Source of the DNA: Urinicoccus sp.
Lineage (GTDB): Bacteria > Bacillota > Clostridia > Tissierellales > Peptoniphilaceae
NCBI GenBank assembly: GCA_029983435.1
Contig: JASBZN010000046.1
Location: forward strand, 1-7,938
Direction of reading: 5' to 3'
DNA length: 7,938 nt
This document shows, in pieces, positions 1 to 6,019 of this stretch (positions are counted from its first letter, which is position 1; each line of letters starts with the position of its first letter). Below the pieces are notes generated by a model. The model was not told the DNA's origin and ran no database searches. It saw only the letters and a list, made by a program, of their open reading frames with translations. The position numbers and the translations under genes were made by a program.

Positions 1-486
1 CAAGAGAGGCCCCCTCTTATCTAATTTTTCCCCATGATAAGAGACAAAAATGGATGGAATATAGAGAATATTGTCAATGATAAAAGAATTTGCCGTACAG
101 TCCCAATAGGTATAGCCTCGGGCTTCAAAGGTAGACCGCATTCCTCCACTGGGAAAGCTTGATGCGTCTGGTTCCCCTTTAATGAGTTCTTTTCCAGAAA
201 AGCGAATCATGGGTTCCAAGTCATCTGTTCGGTCCATAAAAGACTCATGCTTTTTCGCTGTAATTCCATTTAAAGGAAAAAACCAATGGGCATAGTGGGT
301 TGCTCCATTTTCAATGGCCCAAGTTTTCATGGCATGGGCAATAGCATCTGCCGTTTCGCGGTCCAGGTCTTGCTGGTTTCGAATGGCATTTTTCCATTTA
401 AGATAAACAGGATAGGGCAAGCTTTCTTTCATCTTTTGTTTATTAAACGTCATTTTTGCAAAATCATGCAAAGAATTTTCTATCAT
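1..486 (-). CDS. glnN: Glutamine synthetase type III, N-terminal part (gene runs off the left edge)
   Basis: GSIII makes glutamine from glutamate, ammonia and ATP in the cytoplasm. The visible 162 residues are the N-terminal part of a family usually about 650-730 residues long; the rest lies beyond position 1. Family signatures are clear: an opening block with F-x-K-x-x-F-N near residues 9-15, GATHYAHWF at 61-69, the near-invariant block FSGKELIKGEPDASSFPSGG at 96-115, TFEARGY at 119-125, and a YIPSIFVSYHGEKLDK-type stretch at about 142-157. One local oddity is WDC at 128-130, where I remember WDP in relatives. The ATG at 486 is chosen because AGGAGG (491-496) sits 4 nt upstream and residue 1 aligns with family N-termini. 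The gene has its own promoter and a leader hairpin that may control readthrough. Family assignment is firm; regulation is inferred. Confidence 0.95.
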   Translation of the reverse strand, partial: MIENSLHDFAKMTFNKQKMKESLPYPVYLKWKNAIRNQQDLDRETADAIAHAMKTWAIENGATHYAHWFFPLNGITAKKHESFMDRTDDLEPMIRFSGKELIKGEPDASSFPSGGMRSTFEARGYTYWDCTANSFIIDNILYIPSIFVSYHGEKLDKRGPLL

Positions 487-504
487 ATTCCCTCCTAGCA
501 AAAC

Positions 505-535
505 AAAAAAATGGTCCTTTTTCAACAAAGAACCA
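505..535 (-). terminator. Terminator-like hairpin in the glnN leader (candidate attenuator)
   Basis: On the minus strand, TGGTTCTTT (527-535) can pair with AAAGGACCA (512-520) as a 9-bp stem with one G-U pair and a 6-nt loop (GUUGAA). Seven U residues follow (505-511), then G and four more U. This is the form of an intrinsic terminator, yet it lies between the promoter (567-595) and the ribosome binding site (491-496) of the same gene. That placement suggests conditional termination or antitermination of glnN. The stem is AU-rich and I could not identify a convincing alternative antiterminator structure. Confidence 0.5.
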
Positions 536-566
536 ATATAAAAACTCTATTAAGGTGTTTTCTTTT

Positions 567-595
567 ATAATACTGAAAAACTACCCCAATGTCAA
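567..595 (-). promoter_or_regulatory. SigmaA-type promoter of the glutamine synthetase gene
   Basis: On the minus strand, TTGACA (590-595, perfect -35) is followed by exactly 17 nt and TATTAT (567-572, 5 of 6 to TATAAT). Transcription should start near 560, giving a leader of about 75 nt before the ATG at 486. The promoter lies downstream of the terminator of the preceding operon, so the gene appears to be transcribed independently. Confidence 0.8.
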
Positions 596-633
596 TATTC
601 TTGAGGGATATTCCCCTTGTTTTTTCTAAATTT

Positions 634-661
634 AAAAAGGGGCTGTGTCTTGCCCAGCCCC
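634..661 (-). terminator. Intrinsic terminator of the MBOAT-DHHW operon
   Basis: On the minus strand, GGGGCTG (655-661) pairs with CAGCCCC (639-645) around a 9-nt loop and is followed by TTTTT (634-638). It starts 9 nt after the stop codon of the DHHW-family gene. The other strand lacks a proper T tract, so the terminator acts on the minus strand. Confidence 0.88.
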
Positions 662-670
662 AACTTTTAC

Positions 671-1828
671 CTATTTATAAAAGCATCCATTGGGAGAATT
701 TTTTAAATAATTTCCACTGTCTCGAATACAGATGCAATAGTCATAATCTCCTGTTTTTAGTTCCTTAAAAAAATCTTTTTTGTAGTCTCCATAACGAAAG
801 TCAAAACTAGTCATCTTCTGAACATAAGGCGCCAGTAAAGTTTCAATGCCATTGGTATAGGAATCGCCGTAAAGTAAAATTTTAAGGCCAGCTTTTCTGT
901 CTGTTGTCAGCTTAGAATAGGCCTGGTCTCCTCCCATATACGCCTCATAGGAGATGGTAGGAGCCTGAGGGTTTAAAGCCAAAAGCTCTCCCCTTTGTCC
1001 CTGGCCCAAAGTGAGTTGGTAAGAAAAGGGCTCTTTATAGACAAAATAGGAAAATTTTTCTTCCTGGGCCAAGCCTGGAATCTTCCGAGACCTGGACCCC
1101 ACAAAGGGCCTAAGGTCCACTTTTTCTATAAAATCTTTTTCCATTTCTTGACCATAGGGACTCTGGAGTTTCTTTAAGATTTCTTGGCTTTCTAAAAGAA
1201 GTCCTTCCTTGCTACAGTGGTGGTCCGTTTTTAAGTAGTAAGCTCCAGGGTCTTTCTCTAAAACATCCCGCAAAAAGAGAGACTCCACTCCCTGGGCATC
1301 AAGATTTTGTTTAAATTCCTCTTCTTGTTCCTGAAGATAGGAAGTATCTTCCATATAGGCTGGAAAGTCCTTGGAAAAAATATCCGTTTGGTTGGGAATC
1401 CCCACAAAGACAAAGTGGGTTCCCTGGTCCTTACAATCTCTACTTAACTTTTCATAAAAATCCGCCATCTCCTTGGCTGATATTTCTGCTTTTAAGCTAT
1501 CTGTATCCATGCCATCTACATAGGGAAGGTTGACTTTTCCCTTCCAATACACATTATTGACCACAGGCTTTCTTAAGGCTTTTCCTTGAAAGACCGCCTT
1601 GGCTTCAATAAGGTCTTGGCGGAAGGGATGAACATCTTGGAGATAATCATTAACCTGGTTAAAATAATCGCCTGATCCCAAGGCTTCTTTGGTCAACAGG
1701 GGTTTTTCCACAGTGGCCCTATTTTCTGAAAAGAGGGGTCCCTCATATTTTGCAAAAAGGGATAGTCCTCCCATCCAAAGGCAGGCGGAGAAAAAAAGAA
1801 TTAAAATAAAAATCTTTAAATATCTCAT
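671..1828 (-). CDS. DHHW-family (AlgX/AlgJ-like SGNH) protein, probable partner of the MBOAT acyltransferase
   Basis: A 385-residue membrane-anchored extracytoplasmic protein. It begins with a basic N-terminus and one hydrophobic segment (about residues 4-26). A typical family N-terminal block follows, with FSENR (33-37) and a P-F-R-x-D-L-I motif (about 68-73). The DHHW motif appears as DHHC (202-205, in KTDHHCSKEG), and the nucleophile motif is YGDSYTNG (GDS at 321-323, serine 323). In AlgX-like proteins these supply the Asp-His and Ser of an SGNH esterase/acetyltransferase triad that places acyl groups on a polymer outside the membrane. I start at ATG 1828 because AGGAGG (1835-1840) is 6 nt upstream; the in-frame ATG at 1834 abuts that site with no spacing. 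The MBOAT stop codon overlaps the ribosome binding site, so translation is probably coupled. The polymer substrate is unknown. Confidence 0.85.
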   Translation of the reverse strand: MRYLKIFILILFFSACLWMGGLSLFAKYEGPLFSENRATVEKPLLTKEALGSGDYFNQVNDYLQDVHPFRQDLIEAKAVFQGKALRKPVVNNVYWKGKVNLPYVDGMDTDSLKAEISAKEMADFYEKLSRDCKDQGTHFVFVGIPNQTDIFSKDFPAYMEDTSYLQEQEEEFKQNLDAQGVESLFLRDVLEKDPGAYYLKTDHHCSKEGLLLESQEILKKLQSPYGQEMEKDFIEKVDLRPFVGSRSRKIPGLAQEEKFSYFVYKEPFSYQLTLGQGQRGELLALNPQAPTISYEAYMGGDQAYSKLTTDRKAGLKILLYGDSYTNGIETLLAPYVQKMTSFDFRYGDYKKDFFKELKTGDYDYCICIRDSGNYLKNSPNGCFYK

Positions 1829-1838
1829 ATCCATCCTC

Positions 1839-3257
1839 CTAAAAGCGAAAATAGATAAAGGGATTAAAGCTCCCTGTTACCATATACACCACTGCTAAAA
1901 TAAAAACTAGAAGCAAAAGGCAGGTTATTAACCCTCCTAAAAGACGACTGTCCTGGACCTTAACTGCTAGTGTCCTTTCCAAAGGATAAGAAAAGAGAAT
2001 AGCCAAAAGAAAAACCAAACCATACTCTACCAAGACATAGGCATCAAAAGAGGTAACCAGAGACTTCCAAGTCCAGGAGGCCTCCTGGCTTACATCCCAA
2101 GTCCCTCCTAGGGAATGAAGAAGATTTCCAAGAACACTTAAGTCTTCACAGCGGAAAATCATCCAGCCGAAAAAAACAAAAGCCAGGGTAAAGAACCGAG
2201 ACAAGGGTTTGGGTCCCCAAGATTTTAAAAAGAATTTTTCCACCATTAAGAGGATAAAATAATACAGTCCCCATAAGATATAGTTCCAGTAGGCTCCATG
2301 CCAAAGGCCCGTTAGAAACCAGACAATGCCCAAGTTGATTATTTGCCTTCCAAGTCCCCTTCGGTTCCCCCCTAAGGGAATGTAGACATAGTCTCTAAAC
2401 CAGCTGGATAAGGAAATATGCCACCGCCTCCAAAACTCTGTAATGGACTGGCTAATATAGGGGAAATTAAAGTTTTCCAAAAAGTGAAAACCAAACATCC
2501 TACCTAGGCCAATAGCCATATCGGAATAGCCAGAAAAGTCATAGTAAATTTGAAAACTAAAACTCAACATGGCCAAGAAAAACCCCATGGGGCTAGTTTT
2601 TCCTCCTAAGTCATCAAAGTAATACTTGGCCACAGAGGCCATTTGATTGGCAATCAAGACCTTTTTACTAAAACCCAGCATAAACCGCAGAAGGCCTGTA
2701 TAAATTTCATTGAGGTCTTGACTTCTATGGTTGATTTCTCGAGCCACTGTTTCATAGCGAACAATAGGCCCTGCAATTAATTGGGGAAAAAGACTGATAT
2801 AAAGGGCTACATTAAAGGGATTTTTTTGGACTGGTGCCGCCTTCCTGTAGATGTCAATGGTGTAGGACATAGCTTGAAAAGTGAAAAAAGAGATCCCAAT
2901 AGGCATTAAAATATCCCAGTAACTATAGTTTTTAGAAAAAAAATAGTTGATGTTATAAATGGTGAAGTTAAAATATTTAAAATAAAAAAGAGGCAAGAGG
3001 TTTAAGAAAACACACAGACTTAAGTAAAATTTCCTTAGGCTCTTCTTCTCTTCCCTATGGATAAACAGGGCAAAAAGATAGTTAATGGCAATACTATAAA
3101 CCATAACCCAGAGATGTTTCCCTGCTCCTGCAAAATAAAAAAATAAACTTCCTAGGACCAAGACCATATTTCGAAGTTTTAAGTTTTTTACCGAATAGTA
3201 GCAAAGAAAAATCAGGGGCAAAAAATAAAATAAAAAAATTGAGCTTGAAAAAACCAT
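1839..3257 (-). CDS. MBOAT-family membrane O-acyltransferase (AlgI/DltB/PatA-like)
   Basis: A polytopic membrane protein of 472 residues with roughly ten or more hydrophobic segments, the usual size for bacterial AlgI-type MBOATs. Signatures are FPQLIAGPIVRY (157-168), FSGYSDMAIGLGRMFG (about 241-256), WRRWHISLSSWFRDYVYIPL (276-295) and TGLWHGAYWNYILWGLYY (about 316-333). The histidine in WHG (His320) is the conserved catalytic residue of the family. Such proteins pass acyl groups from a cytoplasmic donor across the membrane to a partner esterase-like protein, here encoded 10 nt downstream. The start is ATG 3257, served by GGAGGGG (3261-3267); an upstream in-frame GTG at 3269 would place that site inside the gene. 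No glycan biosynthesis or dlt genes are visible, so teichoic acid, peptidoglycan and exopolysaccharide all remain possible acceptors. Confidence 0.93.
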   Translation of the reverse strand: MVFSSSIFLFYFLPLIFLCYYSVKNLKLRNMVLVLGSLFFYFAGAGKHLWVMVYSIAINYLFALFIHREEKKSLRKFYLSLCVFLNLLPLFYFKYFNFTIYNINYFFSKNYSYWDILMPIGISFFTFQAMSYTIDIYRKAAPVQKNPFNVALYISLFPQLIAGPIVRYETVAREINHRSQDLNEIYTGLLRFMLGFSKKVLIANQMASVAKYYFDDLGGKTSPMGFFLAMLSFSFQIYYDFSGYSDMAIGLGRMFGFHFLENFNFPYISQSITEFWRRWHISLSSWFRDYVYIPLGGNRRGLGRQIINLGIVWFLTGLWHGAYWNYILWGLYYFILLMVEKFFLKSWGPKPLSRFFTLAFVFFGWMIFRCEDLSVLGNLLHSLGGTWDVSQEASWTWKSLVTSFDAYVLVEYGLVFLLAILFSYPLERTLAVKVQDSRLLGGLITCLLLLVFILAVVYMVTGSFNPFIYFRF

Positions 3258-3359
3258 GGTCCCCTCCACATTCTTATTCTTTCATCTTACCACAAGTTTT
3301 CTTTCTTTCCTATGTTAGTTTTACTGAAAATATGGTAATAATACTAGAGAGGTGATAAT
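3258..3359. promoter_or_regulatory. Divergent intergenic region carrying promoters for both flanking operons
   Basis: The MBOAT operon leaves to the left and the acidic-protein operon to the right, so both must start here. On the minus strand TGGTAAGAT gives a TGn-extended -10 (hexamer 3284-3289) without a good -35. On the plus strand TGGTAATAAT (3333-3342) is a similar extended -10, but it would leave a very short leader before the ribosome binding site GAGGTGAT (3349-3356). Both promoter calls are weak. I saw no convincing operator. Confidence 0.35.
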
Positions 3360-3929
3360 ATGATCTATATCCAACTGACACAAGAAAACCTGACGAAAGA
3401 CTTGGGTCTTGTGGAGGACGAAGGACAAATGAGGGACCTCCTGGAAGCTTTAGAAAAAATCTGCTCCCTAAAGGGGTCTGAAGATAGCTTTTGGCTTGAG
3501 AAAAAAGATCTTCCCGACTATGGAGAAATAGAAATAAATGGCCATTTAATCCCTATTAGTACCTTTGAGTTCCCCTTAGAAGAACCCATTTATCTGGACT
3601 TTAAAGAAGTCTTTGACCTCTCTAAACCAGGGTCTGGCTACGATGATTCCTTTTCCGTTATTGAAAACTATGCCATTCCCTATGATGAAGTGAAAGACTA
3701 TATTGAAACAAAAGAAACCGTCGTTAAACGATTAAAAAAAGCCCTGGAGGCTAGGGACTTTAAAGTTTCTCGCTGCTTTCAAGGCTCGGAAGATGGCGAT
3801 GCCCTAATGATTGACAAAGAGGGCTGGGACCAAAAGTATTTTTCTGCCCTGGATCCTGGTTTTATTGATTCTGTACCAGAAAATGACCAGGACCTGGAAA
3901 GCTTTATTGACAGCTATTTAAATGAATAG
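3360..3929 (+). CDS. Uncharacterised acidic cytoplasmic protein
   Basis: I do not recognise this 189-residue protein. It has no signal peptide and no membrane segment. About 45 Asp/Glu residues against about 19 Lys/Arg make it strongly acidic. There are only two cysteines (35 and 139), not arranged as a metal site. A basic, probably helical stretch (about 118-138, with VVKRLKKALEARDFK) interrupts the acidic background, and the C-terminus is almost purely acidic (DQDLESFIDSYLNE). The ATG at 3360 has a good ribosome binding site, GAGGTGAT, 3 nt upstream. Codon use resembles the neighbours, and the reading frame is intact and long, so it is probably a real gene. It lies 25 nt upstream of a nitroreductase-family gene and shares its terminator, so the two are likely cotranscribed. 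Any functional link is only inferred from that. Confidence 0.8.
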   Translation: MIYIQLTQENLTKDLGLVEDEGQMRDLLEALEKICSLKGSEDSFWLEKKDLPDYGEIEINGHLIPISTFEFPLEEPIYLDFKEVFDLSKPGSGYDDSFSVIENYAIPYDEVKDYIETKETVVKRLKKALEARDFKVSRCFQGSEDGDALMIDKEGWDQKYFSALDPGFIDSVPENDQDLESFIDSYLNE

Positions 3930-3954
3930 AACGTACAAAGGAAAAGGAGAAAAA

Positions 3955-4524
3955 ATGATTTCTGATTCACTAAGAACTCGCCGTAGTTTTTATCAAATAG
4001 ACAAGAACATCCCCCTTTCTTATGAGGAAGTTTCTTATTTAATTGAAGACATTACAGAACTTGTCCCCGATGCCTTTAATATGAAAAGTTCCAGAGTGGT
4101 CTTAGCCTTTGGCGACAAGCACAATGCCCTTTGGGACCAAATTTATACCTGCTTTGATGGCAAGGTCTCTAGGGAAAAAATTGACAGTTTTAAGGCAGGA
4201 GCTGGAACCATCCTCTACTTCATTGACCAAGAAATTGTAGATGGAATGAAAAAAGAATACCCCCTCTTTGCCGACCAATTTGATTCTTGGTCTGAACAAG
4301 CCAGTGGCATGTTACAAATCAATATTTGGACCGCCCTAACAGAAGAGGGCTTTGGCGCCAATATTCAGCACTATAACCCCGTTATTGACAAAAAAGTAAA
4401 AGAGCTTTTTGACCTTCCAAAAAATTATAAACTCATGGCACAAATGCCCTTTGGTGGCATTCTTGAAAAGCCAGACCCTAAAGAAAAAGAAGATATCTCA
4501 AAACGTGTAAAAATCTTTAAGTAA
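3955..4524 (+). CDS. Nitroreductase-family FMN oxidoreductase (small, Frm2-like type)
   Basis: A 189-residue cytoplasmic flavoprotein of the nitroreductase fold, which normally works as an FMN-bound homodimer using NAD(P)H. Motifs are RTRRSFY (7-13, FMN phosphate contact), PDAFNMKSSRVVLAFG (38-53), GAGTILYFID (82-91), a QINIWTALTEEGFGANIQHY block (121-140) and QMPFGG (163-168). The PxAFNxxSSRVV and GFGANIQHYNP wording fits the subgroup that includes fungal Frm2/Hbn1 and bacterial relatives, rather than the NfsB type. Physiological substrates are unknown for most members. The start is ATG 3955 with AGGAGA 4 nt upstream; an in-frame ATG at 3922 lies inside the preceding gene and lacks a site. 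It follows the acidic protein gene by 25 nt and ends at a bidirectional terminator. Confidence 0.92.
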   Translation: MISDSLRTRRSFYQIDKNIPLSYEEVSYLIEDITELVPDAFNMKSSRVVLAFGDKHNALWDQIYTCFDGKVSREKIDSFKAGAGTILYFIDQEIVDGMKKEYPLFADQFDSWSEQASGMLQINIWTALTEEGFGANIQHYNPVIDKKVKELFDLPKNYKLMAQMPFGGILEKPDPKEKEDISKRVKIFK

Positions 4525-4552
4525 AAATCCAGCCCTGGGGGCTGGATTTTTT
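4523..4552. terminator. Bidirectional intrinsic terminator between convergent operons
   Basis: ATCCAGCCC (4527-4535) pairs with GGGCTGGAT (4539-4547) around a 3-nt loop. It is followed by T residues on the plus strand (4547-4552) and, via AAAAA at 4523-4527, by T residues on the minus strand. It overlaps the end of the nitroreductase gene and the stop codon of the transporter gene at 4551, so it serves both. Confidence 0.92.
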
Positions 4553-5096
4553 AAACTAACATAGGAAGAAGAAATTGATAATAGACAATCCCCAAAAGAC
4601 CTGCTCCCACTAGGACCAAAATGGGATGAACCTTTAACTTAGCTACGGCAAAAAAGGCCAGGGCAAAGAAAATCAAGTGATGGATATTTTCGATGGAAAT
4701 CTTTCCAATGGAAAAGCAAGCTGCTGCAATGACACCAATAACAGCAGGGCGGATTCCCGCCAAGGCCAAGGTTAAATTCTCGCTACCCTTGAACTTTTCA
4801 AAGTAGTGGGAAACCAGTAGAGCCAAAACAAAAGGAACAAGAATAACACAAAAAGTTAATAGAACCCCCATAGCTGGCCCGTAGAGCTTAAAGCCTACAT
4901 AGGTAGAAGAATTTACCGCAATGGGTCCAGGCGTCATTTCTGCCACACCGACAATATTGACAAACTCTTCCGCCTGAATCCACTGGTGAAGGTCCACCGC
5001 TTCTTTTTGAATCAGGGCCAAAACAGCGTAGCCTCCCCCAAAAGAAAAGGCTCCAATTTTAATAAAGGTCAATAAAATTTTAAAAAAAGAAAGCAT
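4551..5096 (-). CDS. CHR-family (chromate ion transporter) half-protein, second gene of the pair
   Basis: A 181-residue membrane protein equal to one CHR domain; full-length ChrA proteins carry two fused domains of about 400 residues in total. Family motifs are FIKIGAFSFGGGYA (11-24), EMTPGPIAVNSSTYVGF (53-69), AGIRPAVIG (113-121) and KVHP (155-158), with about five or six hydrophobic segments. Short CHR proteins are usually encoded in adjacent pairs and are thought to act together as an inner membrane anion exporter. Chromate is the characterised substrate in some bacteria, but in an organism of this type the true substrate is unknown. ATG 5096 has AGGAGG (5101-5106) 4 nt upstream. It is 58 nt downstream of its partner with no terminator between, so the two form one operon. 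The stop codon lies inside the shared terminator. Confidence 0.92.
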   Translation of the reverse strand: MLSFFKILLTFIKIGAFSFGGGYAVLALIQKEAVDLHQWIQAEEFVNIVGVAEMTPGPIAVNSSTYVGFKLYGPAMGVLLTFCVILVPFVLALLVSHYFEKFKGSENLTLALAGIRPAVIGVIAAACFSIGKISIENIHHLIFFALAFFAVAKLKVHPILVLVGAGLLGIVYYQFLLPMLV

Positions 5097-5154
5097 GCTT
5101 CCTCCTTACTCTAAAATAATTTTTCAAACCTGGGTTTTGGCTTGTTATTATCTG

Positions 5155-5688
5155 TCAAATTTTTTCCCGGATAAAAACACCAAACAAGGCACTGGCAATA
5201 ATAATAAAGATGGGATGTACCTGGAAAAAAGTAATGGCTCCAAAAGCAAGAATCATTAACAGCCAGTTGCACTTTTCTCGGAAGTGGACCGATTTACCCA
5301 GCTTAATAACAGAGTATAAAATCAAGGCTACTACCGCTGGACGAATCCCTTCAAAAAGAGCCTGGGCTAGAGGGGCATCCGCAAAGTGCTCAAAGGCGCT
5401 GGCTATAAGTAGGATAATTAAAATAGATGGGGTAATGGCTCCCAACATGGCTGCCAAGGCCCCCTTAAAGCCCATAAGATGGTAGCCGACAAAAGTCGCT
5501 GTATTGGTGGCCAGGGGTCCCGGAATAGAATTGGTTAAGGCAATCGAATTTAAAAAGTCTTCATCTGACATCCAAGCCTTCTTTTTTACCACCTCATCTT
5601 GAATAATGGGGAGCATGGCGTAACCGCCCCCAATGGTAAAGGCTCCAATTTTAAAAAAGACCCAAAATAAGTTGATTAATTTCTTCAT
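5155..5688 (-). CDS. CHR-family (chromate ion transporter) half-protein, first gene of the pair
   Basis: A 177-residue single-CHR-domain membrane protein. It carries the same landmarks at the same positions as its partner: FFKIGAFTIGGGYA (11-24), NSIPGPLATNTATFVGY (53-69), EGIRPAVVA (113-121) and QVHP (156-159). The two are clearly homologous but divergent, as expected for the complementary halves of a heteromeric short-chain CHR transporter. The start at ATG 5688 is supported by AGGAGGGG (5693-5700) 4 nt upstream. It is the promoter-proximal gene; a good promoter lies at 5742-5770. The transported anion cannot be read from the sequence. No regulator gene such as chrB or a PadR/ArsR-type repressor is adjacent. 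Confidence 0.92.
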   Translation of the reverse strand: MKKLINLFWVFFKIGAFTIGGGYAMLPIIQDEVVKKKAWMSDEDFLNSIALTNSIPGPLATNTATFVGYHLMGFKGALAAMLGAITPSILIILLIASAFEHFADAPLAQALFEGIRPAVVALILYSVIKLGKSVHFREKCNWLLMILAFGAITFFQVHPIFIIIASALFGVFIREKI

Positions 5689-5723
5689 TCCACCCCTCCT
5701 TTTTACATTTTTGGTATTTTTTA

Positions 5724-5735
5724 GGGATATGTCCC
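5724..5735. promoter_or_regulatory. Short inverted repeat at the expected transcription start of the CHR operon
   Basis: GGGATATGTCCC has 4-bp arms GGGA/TCCC around TATG and falls at the predicted start of transcription. It could be a small operator or the base of a leader hairpin. A similar GGGA-TAT-TCCC lies at 605-615 upstream of the glnN promoter. The arms are short and chance is possible. Confidence 0.25.
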
Positions 5736-5741
5736 GAAATT

Positions 5742-5770
5742 ATTAAAATAGATGTTCGTCCTTTTATCAA
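5742..5770 (-). promoter_or_regulatory. SigmaA-type promoter of the CHR transporter pair
   Basis: On the minus strand, TTGATA (5765-5770, 5 of 6) is followed by a 17-nt spacer and TTTAAT (5742-5747, 5 of 6). Transcription would start near 5735, about 45 nt before the ATG at 5688. Confidence 0.65.
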
Positions 5771-5859
5771 AGCTTTTCAAATCCTTTACAAAAGACGGTA
5801 GAATGAGCAAAACAATTGTTCCCTTGTTCTTATGCCCTTTTAGTCTATTTTCCTGTCTG

Positions 5860-5917
5860 CAAAAATAATTTTTGTGGATAAGCCCCTATATTTTTTCAAA
5901 AAATGGATACTTATCCA
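5860..5917. repeat. Three successive small palindromes next to the DnaA boxes
   Basis: Perfect inverted repeats lie in series: CAAAAAT-A-ATTTTTG (5860-5874), ATTTTTT-C-AAAAAAT (5890-5904) and TGGATA-CT-TATCCA (5904-5917). The first overlaps the leftmost perfect DnaA box and the third overlaps the box at 5911-5919. The first two are almost purely A/T and could mark an easily melted stretch. They are too tightly spaced at the centre to be good RNA hairpins. Confidence 0.5.
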
Positions 5918-6019
5918 CTTTGTCCACAATTATGTCCACATTTCTAAGGTCTGATTTTCAGCTTTCCCCATTCCTATCCACATTATCCACATTTTTTAAT
6001 CAAATGTTTTTGTGGATAG
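5873..6019. other. Cluster of seven DnaA-box-like sites: candidate oriC or DnaA-box cluster
   Basis: Compared with the DnaA box TTATCCACA, I find these 9-mers: 5873-5881 (minus strand, perfect), 5911-5919 (TTATCCACT, 8/9), 5920-5928 (TTGTCCACA, 8/9), 5932-5940 (ATGTCCACA, 7/9), 5974-5982 (CTATCCACA, 8/9), 5983-5991 (perfect) and 6011-6019 (minus strand, CTATCCACA, 8/9). Five of them point the same way; the outer two point inward from each end. Two pairs (5911/5920 and 5974/5983) abut with no gap. The last box lies in the final codons of tsaD; the rest are in the spacer between tsaD and the CHR operon. Such density is typical of replication origins and of secondary DnaA-binding clusters. I found no clear DnaA-trio run, and no dnaA or dnaN is in view. 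Confidence 0.7.

Larger units (their letters stand above)
5689..5995. other. 307-bp intergenic region between tsaD and the CHR operon
   Basis: Its left third holds the CHR ribosome binding site, leader and promoter (up to 5770). A middle stretch (5771-5859) shows nothing I can assign beyond a 10-bp palindrome AACAATTGTT at 5811-5820. The right third is the AT-rich DnaA-box cluster. I see no small gene, tRNA or convincing intrinsic terminator for tsaD in it. Confidence 0.6.

Noticed and set aside
286..498. Open frame on the plus strand over the start of glnN
   Set aside because: It is antisense to the conserved GSIII coding sequence and its translation shows no protein-like conservation.
1701..1715. 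DnaA-box-like TTTTCCACA within the DHHW-family gene
   Set aside because: It is a single isolated near-match in coding sequence with no neighbouring boxes.
5097..5154. Possible hairpin in the 58-nt gap between the two CHR genes
   Set aside because: The AAACC/GGTTT arms leave a 2-nt loop and no T tract follows on the minus strand, so it is not a usable terminator.
5748..5757. LexA/DinR-like half site CGAACAT (minus strand) in the CHR promoter spacer
   Set aside because: Only one half of the CGAAC-n4-GTTCG dyad is present, so it is not a credible SOS box.
5811..5820. 10-bp palindrome AACAATTGTT as an operator
   Set aside because: It lies about 40 bp upstream of the CHR -35, matches no regulator site I can name, and a 10-bp AT-rich palindrome is not rare.
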